Translations under genes and position numbers: made by a program | Shown: positions 1-5,354 of the stretch, in pieces | How positions within the stretch are numbered: position 1 is the stretch's first letter | How the letters are laid out: each line of letters opens with the position of its first letter | The notes under the pieces: generated by a model | The model's input: the letters and a program-made list of their open reading frames with translations, nothing else | The model's database searches: none | What the model was told of the DNA's origin: nothing | Origin: JAKLEX01 sp035327525 | GTDB taxonomy: Bacteria; Patescibacteriota; Minisyncoccia; Phycocordibacterales; JAACPR01 | Length of the DNA: 8,453 nucleotides | Assembly: GCA_035327525.1 (NCBI GenBank) | Contig: DAOLDC010000021.1 | Location: 1 to 8,453 of the forward strand | Direction of reading: 5' to 3'

Positions 1-54
1 AGCGCGTCACTGATAATGACGAGGTCCCAGGTTCAACTCCTGGATCGCGCACCA
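1..54 (+). tRNA. tRNA-Ile (anticodon GAT), 3' part, cut by the left edge
   Basis: This is the 3' two thirds of a tRNA; the acceptor 5' strand and most of the D arm lie outside the window. The anticodon stem is CGTCA (5-9) paired with TGACG (17-21). The 7-nt loop CTGATAA (10-16) has T before the anticodon and A after it, giving anticodon GAT (12-14), which reads the isoleucine codons ATC and ATT. The variable loop is AGGTC (22-26). The T arm is CCAGG/CCTGG around loop TTCAACT (27-43). The acceptor 3' strand ATCGCGC (44-50) is followed by discriminator A51 and a CCA encoded in the genome (52-54). The acceptor stem cannot be checked because its partner strand is missing. Confidence 0.93.
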
Positions 55-79
55 ATAATGGGTTGCTGGTTATTGTATT

Positions 80-1099
80 TTACTCAATCAAATTTGTTTC
101 CACTTCTATTGTGACTCCAAAATTCTTTTTTACCCCATCTATTATTTTGTCTCTAGTGTTGATCAGATCTGCAAAAGTGGCGTTTCCTTTGTTTATCAAA
201 ACCAATGCACTTTTTTCTGAAACTCTGATTTTTCCCATGTCTTTGCCTTTGAATCCGGATTTTTCTATTAGCCAACCGCCAGATAATTTCACGAATCCCG
301 CCTCGGCCTTGTATTGTGGTATATCTTTGAATTTTGATATCAATTCGTTCGCGACTACAGTTGTAACTATTGGATTTTTGAAAAAAGATCCGCAATTTGG
401 GTCTGTTTGTGGATTTGGTAATTTCGCACTACGAATTTCCAAAACAGCTTTTCTAATTTCTCTCAAAGTTGGTTTTTTGTTTTTCTTGGTCAAAAAATAT
501 ATTGCTAAATCCTTGTAAACAGGCATTTCTGGTTTTTTCTTTGAAAGCCGAAAGGATACATTCAAAATAATAAATCTGCCTGGATTTTTTTTGAAAATAC
601 TGTTTCTGTATTGAAAGTCACAGTCTTGATTTGTTATTTCAAAAAGTTCTTTTGTCTCTAGGTCGAATGTTCTAACATGAGTCAAAACATTACTGATTTC
701 TTGACCATATGCACCGATGTTTTGGACAGGGCATGCACCAACAGATCCGGGAATTCCAGACAATAATTCTAGACCAGAAAAATTATTTTTTACTGACCAT
801 TCCACCAATTTATCCCAATTTGTGCCCGCACCAACATCTATATTTGCTCCAAAATTATCTTCATAGACTTTTAGTATTTCGTCTATTTTTATTTTTACAA
901 AAGTTTTGTTGTGTAATCCGTCATTAAAAACAATATTCGAACCCTCACCAATAATCATAATTGGCAGATTCTCAGACTCTTTCATTTCTACTATTTTTTT
1001 TATTTCACCCTCGTTTTCTACTTCGATCAAATTCTTGACTGTCCCACCAATTTGTAAAAACGAGAGGTTTTTTAGATCGGCATCTTCATAAATTTTCAT
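80..1099 (-). CDS. murB: UDP-N-acetylenolpyruvoylglucosamine reductase (MurB, type I)
   Basis: MurB is the cytoplasmic FAD enzyme that uses NADPH to reduce UDP-GlcNAc-enolpyruvate to UDP-MurNAc, the second committed step of peptidoglycan synthesis. At 339 aa it matches the E. coli-like type I enzyme. The FAD-binding part carries GEGSNIVF (51-58) and SGIPGSVGACPVQNIGAYG (about 114-132). YRNSIF (164-169) contains the active-site Arg165. SFFKNP (238-243) contains the Ser proton donor S238. The C-terminal IEVE (331-334) contains the catalytic Glu, most likely E332. VYKDL (194-198) aligns with the E. coli type I Tyr loop (Y190), so Y195 is its likely equivalent. The ATG at 1097-1099 has no Shine-Dalgarno sequence and lies about 11 nt from a predicted transcription start. 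The gene is divergent from murA and convergent with the tRNA, with 25 nt between them. Confidence 0.96.
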   Translation of the reverse strand: MKIYEDADLKNLSFLQIGGTVKNLIEVENEGEIKKIVEMKESENLPIMIIGEGSNIVFNDGLHNKTFVKIKIDEILKVYEDNFGANIDVGAGTNWDKLVEWSVKNNFSGLELLSGIPGSVGACPVQNIGAYGQEISNVLTHVRTFDLETKELFEITNQDCDFQYRNSIFKKNPGRFIILNVSFRLSKKKPEMPVYKDLAIYFLTKKNKKPTLREIRKAVLEIRSAKLPNPQTDPNCGSFFKNPIVTTVVANELISKFKDIPQYKAEAGFVKLSGGWLIEKSGFKGKDMGKIRVSEKSALVLINKGNATFADLINTRDKIIDGVKKNFGVTIEVETNLIE

Positions 1100-1116
1100 A
1101 TTGTTGTATTGCTATT

Positions 1117-1125
1117 ATTGTAGCA
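1117..1125 (-). promoter_or_regulatory. predicted murB promoter, extended -10
   Basis: Read on the minus strand, the sequence is TGC-TACAAT: an extended -10 TG motif and a hexamer one base from TATAAT. Initiation about 7 nt downstream would fall near 1110, leaving an 11-nt leader before the murB ATG. No good -35 box is visible; about 17 bp upstream there is only a T-rich run. A small inverted repeat, CACT-TCT-AGTG (1124-1134), lies across the upstream edge of this element. The call rests on motif and position only. Confidence 0.5.
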
Positions 1126-1154
1126 CTTCTAGTGTGGATTAAAAACTTTTACTA

Positions 1155-1172
1155 TATATCATGTATGATATA
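1155..1172. promoter_or_regulatory. candidate operator, perfect 8-bp inverted repeat
   Basis: TATATCAT (1155-1162) and ATGATATA (1165-1172) are exact reverse complements separated by GT. The 18-bp site covers the TG motif and the first four bases of the murA -10 hexamer, so a bound protein would block RNA polymerase. Its size and symmetry suit a dimer of an XRE/Cro-type HTH protein, and the gene it precedes encodes such a domain fused to MurA. The right arm is partly explained by the promoter motif itself, which recurs elsewhere in the window; the left arm is not. Binding is an inference. Confidence 0.45.
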
Positions 1173-1174
1173 AT
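1166..1174 (+). promoter_or_regulatory. predicted murA promoter, extended -10, leaderless start
   Basis: TGA-TATAAT combines an extended -10 TG with a consensus hexamer (1169-1174). The usual 6-nt gap places transcription initiation at 1181, which is the A of the murA ATG, so the transcript would be leaderless. A weak -35 candidate, TTTACT (1148-1153), lies 15 bp upstream; the extended -10 may compensate for it. Confidence 0.65.
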
Positions 1175-1180
1175 ATTTTT

Positions 1181-2698
1181 ATGTCAAAACAAAATGATCA
1201 ACAAAAAATTGGAGAATTAATAAGAAATATTAGAAAGAGTAAGGGTTTGACGCAAAGTGATTTTGCAAAATCTCTAAAAACTTCACAAAGTGCTGTGGCT
1301 AGAATGGAGAAAGGTGGACAGAATTTTACCACACACGAGTTAGCAAAAATTAGCGAAGTTCTCAACAGGCAAATTATTTCTATTTCTGATTCCGTTGACT
1401 TCGAAATAAATGGCGGAAGAAAATTGAGTGGATCTATTTCAACAAACACATCAAAAAACGGCGCATTAGCATTGTTGTTTGCATCTCTTTTGAACAGCGG
1501 AGTGACAGTTATTCGATCAGTTCCAAAAATAGAAGAAATAAATCGCGTAATAGAATTTTTCCTTGCAGTTGGAATTTCTATAAAATGGATAAATAATAAC
1601 GATTTGGAAATTCGCCCACCCCAAAAAATGGATTTGAAGAATATGATGCATGAGTCTGCAAAAAGAATTAGATCAAGTCTATGGATAATTGCACCAATGT
1701 TGAAATACGCAAAAGAGTTTGTCTTGCCAAATGCTGGTGGATGCAAAATGGGATCCAGAACTATTGCGGCTCATCAGTACGGATTAGAAGAAATGGGTAT
1801 AAAAATAGAAACAAAATCAGATCACTACAAAATTTCCTACAAAAAATTAAAATCAGCAGAAATAGTGATGTATGAGATGAGCGATAGTGCCACGATAAAT
1901 GTCTTGTTGGCAGCAGCTCAAATTCCACAAGAAACAATTATAAAATTTGCATCAGCAAATTATCAAGTTCAAGACGTTTGTTTTTTCTTAAAGAAAATCG
2001 GTGTACAAATAGAAGGTGTTGGAACATCAACAATGAGGGTTCGTGGAGTAGAAAAAATCGATGGTTCTTTTGAACATTTTGTTAGTGAGGATCCAACTGA
2101 AACAATGTTTTTTATTGCCGCCGGACTGGTTACAGATTCAAATCTAAAAATAAAAAGATGCCCAATTGATTTTCTTTCACTTGAATTATTAAAATTAGAA
2201 AAAATGGGTTTGAAATACAAAAAAAGCGAAGTCTACAAGTCAAAAAATGAAGAAACAAATCTGGTTGATTTGGAAATTTTCCCATCAAATTTAAAGGCGC
2301 TTCAAGATAAAATCCACGCACAACCTTATCCAGGAATCAATACTGATAATTTGCCATTTTTTGCTACGATTGCTGGTTTTGCTGAAGGTACAACCCTTAT
2401 TCATGATTGGATGTGGGAAAATAGAGCAATATATTTTACGGAATTATCAAAATTGGGATTTGATATACATTTGGCAGATCCGCACAGAGTTTATGTTACA
2501 GGCAAAACTGCTCCGAAGGCAACACAAATTGTTTGCCCTCCAGCGCTACGCCCAGCAACCATAATTTTGGTTGCGATGTTGGCAGCTCCAGGAAAATCTA
2601 TTTTGCGAAATGTTTATTCAATTCGTCGTGGATACGAAGAAATTGCAGAGCGACTAAATTCATTGGGTGCTGATATAAAAGTTTTGAAGGGGATTTAA
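1181..2698 (+). CDS. murA: HTH (XRE-type) domain fused to UDP-N-acetylglucosamine 1-carboxyvinyltransferase (MurA)
   Basis: MurA transfers enolpyruvate from PEP to UDP-GlcNAc, the first committed step of peptidoglycan synthesis. Residues 8-64 form a Cro/cI-like HTH: TQSDFAKSL, SQSAVARMEKG and THELAKISEVLN match the helices of the XRE family. Residues 74-505 form the EPSP-synthase-like transferase. It keeps SKNGAL (K92, N93; E. coli K22, N23), RSSLW (R164; R91), GGCKMGSR (C188, R193; Cys115, R120), NTD (D389; D305), ENR (R415; R331), LR (R457; R371) and RRGYEEI (R483; R397). The total of 505 aa is about 80 more than usual, which the HTH accounts for. Some positions differ: the Asp before LR (E. 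coli D369) is A455, and the Asp of DRGY is R482. ATG 1181 coincides with the predicted transcription start. A divergent second paralogue cannot be excluded from this window. Confidence 0.9.
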   Translation: MSKQNDQQKIGELIRNIRKSKGLTQSDFAKSLKTSQSAVARMEKGGQNFTTHELAKISEVLNRQIISISDSVDFEINGGRKLSGSISTNTSKNGALALLFASLLNSGVTVIRSVPKIEEINRVIEFFLAVGISIKWINNNDLEIRPPQKMDLKNMMHESAKRIRSSLWIIAPMLKYAKEFVLPNAGGCKMGSRTIAAHQYGLEEMGIKIETKSDHYKISYKKLKSAEIVMYEMSDSATINVLLAAAQIPQETIIKFASANYQVQDVCFFLKKIGVQIEGVGTSTMRVRGVEKIDGSFEHFVSEDPTETMFFIAAGLVTDSNLKIKRCPIDFLSLELLKLEKMGLKYKKSEVYKSKNEETNLVDLEIFPSNLKALQDKIHAQPYPGINTDNLPFFATIAGFAEGTTLIHDWMWENRAIYFTELSKLGFDIHLADPHRVYVTGKTAPKATQIVCPPALRPATIILVAMLAAPGKSILRNVYSIRRGYEEIAERLNSLGADIKVLKGI

Positions 2699-2713
2699 AT
2701 AAAATAAAAAGTG

Positions 2714-2722
2714 TGTTAATAT
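2714..2722 (+). promoter_or_regulatory. possible pyk promoter, extended -10
   Basis: TGT-TAATAT lies in the 68-nt gap between murA and pyk. It has the TG extension, but the hexamer TAATAT is a weaker match than those of the other promoters here. Initiation near 2729 would give a leader of about 38 nt made almost entirely of A and T just before the start codon, with no Shine-Dalgarno sequence. Such motifs arise easily by chance in AT-rich DNA, and pyk could also be read through from murA. Confidence 0.3.
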
Positions 2723-2766
2723 ATTGAACCTGTATCGAGTTTTAAAAAAATAAAAAATAAATAAAA

Positions 2767-4194
2767 ATGATCTTAAAGAAGAAAACAAAAATAGTAGCAA
2801 CAATTGGTCCAGCAACAGAGAGTGAAGAAATGTTAACAAAATTATTAAAATCTGGATTAAATGTTATCCGCATGAATTTTTCGCACGGTGATTTTGCAGA
2901 GCATCAAAAAAAGGTCAATAATGGTCGTGCTGCCTCAAAAAAGACTGGCATTCCAGTAGCTTTTTTGCAGGATCTTGGCGGTCCAAAAATTAGACTTGGT
3001 GAGTTTAATACAGAATCTGGTCGGATTAATATAAAAAAAGGTCAAATTTTTGTTTTGACAACTCGAAAACTAAAAGGTGATGAAACAATTTCACATGTAA
3101 ACTATGAAAAACTTCCAAAAGAAGCAAAAGTTGGTGAACGAATTATGCTTGATGATGGAAAAAAGAGATTGGAAATTTTGGAGATAAAGGGTACTGAAAT
3201 TATTTGTAAAGTAATTGTTGGCGGAGAATTGAAAGGGCGCCGTGGAGTAAATTTGCCCGATACTGATATTTCCATTTCCTCTCTGACCCAAAAAGATAAA
3301 GATGATTTGAAATTTGGTATAAAAAACAAAGTAGATTTTTTTGCCCTCTCTTTTGTCAGACGTCCTAGTGATATTACAGAACTAAGAAATATTTTAAAAA
3401 AAGCAAAATGTAGTGCTGGAATTATTGCAAAAATAGAAACTCCACAAGCTGTAAAAAACATTGATGAAATAATTTCATTATCAGACGGAATAATGGTTGC
3501 TAGAGGGGATTTGGCAATTGAAGTTCCAGCAGAAGAGGTTCCGTTGATTCAAAAAAATGTAATAAATAAATGTAATTTGGTTGGAAAACCGGTTATTACA
3601 GCAACTCAAATGTTGGAATCAATGATTCATTCACCAGTTCCAACACGTGCCGAAGTTTCTGATATTGCTAACGCTATTTTGGATGGAACAGATGCTGTTA
3701 TGTTGTCTGAGGAAACAACTCTTGGTGAATATCCACTGGAGGCTGTTGAAATAATGGCAAAAGTAGCAAAAAGAACCGAAAGTGATTATTTGCATGAACA
3801 ATTACTTTCTGCAAAAGATTTGATGCACGACAAAAGCATTAGTGGTGCAATATCTGCTTATGCTGTCAAAACAGCTCACAAAGTAGACGCAAAATTTATT
3901 GTCTCTTTGACAAATTCTGGATCTGGCGCACGCGCAATTTCAAAACATCGCCCATCGTTTCCAATTTTGGCTTTTACTCCAAAAGATGAAACAATGAGAA
4001 AATTGGTTCTAAGTTTTGGATGTTGGGTATTCAAAATTGCAAAATATACTGATTTTCAACATGCAATTAATGACATAAGAAAAAATGTTTTGAAAAATAA
4101 ATTAGCATCAAAAGGTGATAAATTTGTTGTTGTTGCTGCACGACCATTCGGAAATGGTGCCGAAACAAATATGATTTTGGTTGAGACGGTTTAG
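2767..4194 (+). CDS. pyk: pyruvate kinase
   Basis: Pyruvate kinase converts phosphoenolpyruvate and ADP to pyruvate and ATP, the last step of glycolysis, in the cytoplasm. The (beta/alpha)8 barrel starts with KTKIVATIGPA (6-16) and RMNFSH (35-40; substrate Arg35 and the metal-site residues N37 and S39). LQDLGGPKIRLGEF follows at 67-80. A B domain spans about 76-165. The barrel resumes at NLPDTD (162-167) and continues through AKIETP (221-226; K222, E224), ARGDLA (245-250; Mg ligand D248), TATQMLESM (278-286) and PTRAEVSDIANAILDGTDAVM. The C-terminal domain (about 345-475) ends with the usual FGNGAETN loop. At 475 aa this is the standard short bacterial form without an added PEP-utiliser domain. 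It lies 68 nt after murA and 48 nt before rsmI. The start follows an A-rich leader with no Shine-Dalgarno sequence. Confidence 0.97.
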   Translation: MILKKKTKIVATIGPATESEEMLTKLLKSGLNVIRMNFSHGDFAEHQKKVNNGRAASKKTGIPVAFLQDLGGPKIRLGEFNTESGRINIKKGQIFVLTTRKLKGDETISHVNYEKLPKEAKVGERIMLDDGKKRLEILEIKGTEIICKVIVGGELKGRRGVNLPDTDISISSLTQKDKDDLKFGIKNKVDFFALSFVRRPSDITELRNILKKAKCSAGIIAKIETPQAVKNIDEIISLSDGIMVARGDLAIEVPAEEVPLIQKNVINKCNLVGKPVITATQMLESMIHSPVPTRAEVSDIANAILDGTDAVMLSEETTLGEYPLEAVEIMAKVAKRTESDYLHEQLLSAKDLMHDKSISGAISAYAVKTAHKVDAKFIVSLTNSGSGARAISKHRPSFPILAFTPKDETMRKLVLSFGCWVFKIAKYTDFQHAINDIRKNVLKNKLASKGDKFVVVAARPFGNGAETNMILVETV

Positions 4195-4225
4195 TATTAT
4201 TTTTTATTTGCAATATATAGAAAAA

Positions 4226-4231
4226 TATACT
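4226..4231 (+). promoter_or_regulatory. possible rsmI promoter -10
   Basis: TATACT differs by one base from the -10 consensus and lies in the 48-nt gap after pyk. Initiation about 7 nt downstream, near 4238, would leave a leader of about 5 nt before the rsmI ATG at 4243. There is no TG extension and no convincing -35 box, so this is weaker than the TGATATAAT promoters. Confidence 0.35.
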
Positions 4232-4242
4232 TAAATGACTGT

Positions 4243-4932
4243 ATGTTATACATAGTTGCAACACCAATTGGAAATCTGGAAGACATTACATTACGCGCCA
4301 TTCGCGTACTTGCTGAAGTCGATTTTATTTTGGCAGAAGATACAAGAAACACCAGAAAACTTCTAAACCATCTTGAAATAAAAACTCCAACAATTAGTTT
4401 TCATGAACATAGTCGCGAAAATGATTACGAAAAAATTTTCCAGCTTTTGCGCGATGGCAAAAAACTAGCACTAGTGACAGACGCTGGAACACCAGCAATT
4501 TCTGATCCTGGATCAAAATTGGTTGCAAGAATTCAGGAAATGATTGTGAGCGGGGAATTGTCAGATATAAAAGTAATTTCAATACCCGGCCCGAGTTCTT
4601 TGACTGCAGCAATTTCTATTGCTGGTATCAAAAAGACCAGCTTTTATTTTGCTGGATTTTCTCCACACAAAAAAGGTCGAGAAACTTTTTTCAAAAATTT
4701 ATCGGAAAAAATTGATGATGAAACTTTTTTTGTTTTTTTTGAATCACCACATAGAATTATGAAGGCAATTGAGTCTCTAAAAAAATTCTCGCCAGACAAA
4801 AATGTTGTAATAGTAAAAGAGGTCAGCAAGATTTTTGAGGAAGTTTTTGCTGGCAAACCTGCTGAATTGGCACAAATATTTCAAGCAAATCCAGACAAAT
4901 TACGCGGAGAATTTGTAATTATGGTTTACTAA
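4243..4932 (+). CDS. rsmI: 16S rRNA (cytidine-2'-O)-methyltransferase RsmI, short form
   Basis: RsmI uses S-adenosylmethionine to methylate the 2'-O of C1402 in the 16S rRNA decoding centre. It has the tetrapyrrole-methylase fold. LYIVATPIGNLEDITLRA (2-19) is the N-terminal signature. It is followed by AEDTRNTRKLL (31-41), FHEHSREN (53-60), LVTDAGTPAISDPGSKLV (77-94), SIPGPSSLTAAIS (113-125), FYFAGFSPHKKGRE (134-147) and FFESPHRI (165-172). The protein ends at GEFVIMVY, where the catalytic domain normally finishes. The roughly 45-60 residue C-terminal extension of E. coli RsmI (286 aa), which forms a small helical domain, is absent. The stop is clean and no frameshift continuation is seen downstream, so the short form looks natural. 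No Shine-Dalgarno sequence precedes ATG 4243. Confidence 0.95.
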   Translation: MLYIVATPIGNLEDITLRAIRVLAEVDFILAEDTRNTRKLLNHLEIKTPTISFHEHSRENDYEKIFQLLRDGKKLALVTDAGTPAISDPGSKLVARIQEMIVSGELSDIKVISIPGPSSLTAAISIAGIKKTSFYFAGFSPHKKGRETFFKNLSEKIDDETFFVFFESPHRIMKAIESLKKFSPDKNVVIVKEVSKIFEEVFAGKPAELAQIFQANPDKLRGEFVIMVY

Positions 4933-5006
4933 TTTGAAAATCGTCTTTTGTATTACGGGTTCAGGTGCTTGTTTGGAAAATATTCATTTTGCATAGAATT
5001 TTATTA

Positions 5007-5015
5007 TGATATAAT
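5007..5015 (+). promoter_or_regulatory. predicted promoter of the membrane protein-DUF4015-murC operon
   Basis: TGA-TATAAT is identical over nine bases to the murA element. Predicted initiation near 5022 leaves only about 3 nt before ATG 5025. A weak -35 candidate, TTGCAT (4989-4994), lies 15 bp upstream. The box is also part of an imperfectly centred repeat, ATGAT-ATA-ATCAT (5006-5018). An out-of-frame ATG at 5017 lies upstream of the predicted start and should not be transcribed from this promoter. Confidence 0.6.
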
Positions 5016-5024
5016 CATGGAATT

Positions 5025-5354
5025 ATGAAAATTTATAAAACACTTTTTGTTATTGGTTTACTAGTTTTATTGACTCCCTTTTTTGGCTTTCCATCATCAT
5101 TTGAAGTAATACTCAATATAATATTTGGTTCATTCTTGATATTGATGGCTATCTCTATAAAATTAAAGAAAATATATCAACACCACTCTGAAATGGAATC
5201 AAATCCAAAAAATAATTCATTCGATACAAATAGAACAGATAGTATATCTGACACAGAAGATGTTATCTTAGAAAATATTTCGTCAAATGATTCTGACATA
5301 GATTTTACAAACGAAAATTCAATAATAAATGAGCAAGAACAAGACCAAAAATAA
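5025..5354 (+). CDS. small two-helix membrane protein with acidic tail, unknown function
   Basis: I do not recognise this 109-aa protein. MKIYK is followed by two hydrophobic segments, about residues 6-22 and 25-46, joined by a short GFPSSFE turn. A basic stretch (KLKKIYQHH, 46-54) marks the cytoplasmic edge under the positive-inside rule. The rest (55-109) is hydrophilic, rich in Asn, Ser, Asp and Glu, and probably disordered. The inferred topology is a membrane hairpin with both ends in the cytoplasm. The last 26 nt overlap the start of the DUF4015 gene in another frame, which suggests coupled translation. A strong extended -10 promoter sits directly upstream, so this is the first gene of the operon that ends with murC. 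Overlap, promoter and protein-like composition support a real gene. A role in envelope assembly is a guess from context. Confidence 0.75.
   Translation: MKIYKTLFVIGLLVLLTPFFGFPSSFEVILNIIFGSFLILMAISIKLKKIYQHHSEMESNPKNNSFDTNRTDSISDTEDVILENISSNDSDIDFTNENSIINEQEQDQK

Noticed and set aside
1..54. tRNA 3' end as an integration (att) site for a mobile element.
   Set aside because: No second copy of the tRNA 3' end, integrase or phage gene is seen in the window; the neighbours are core genes.
53..80. Possible terminator between the tRNA and murB: CAATAA (53-58) pairs with TTATTG (70-75), followed by TATTTTAC.
   Set aside because: The stem has 6 pairs, is nearly all A/T with an 11-nt loop, overlaps the tRNA CCA end, and lacks a proper U tract on either strand.
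63..518. Plus-strand 151-aa open frame opposite murB.
   Set aside because: It is the antisense of a clearly conserved murB and resembles no protein I know; AT-rich DNA gives long hydrophobic antisense frames readily.
2699..2766. Rho-independent terminators in the gaps after murA, pyk, rsmI and murC.
   Set aside because: No GC-rich hairpin followed by a T run was found in any of these gaps; transcription may end by other means or read through.
4725..4740. T7-G-T8 run inside rsmI as a possible phase-variable or slippage site.
   Set aside because: It encodes FFVFF of a conserved segment leading into ESPHRI; long A/T runs are common across this window and no alternative frame product is suggested.
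5017..5028. Overlapping ATG GAA TTA TGA mini-frame before the gene at 5025.
   Set aside because: It begins upstream of the predicted transcription start and has only three codons; chance is the simplest explanation.
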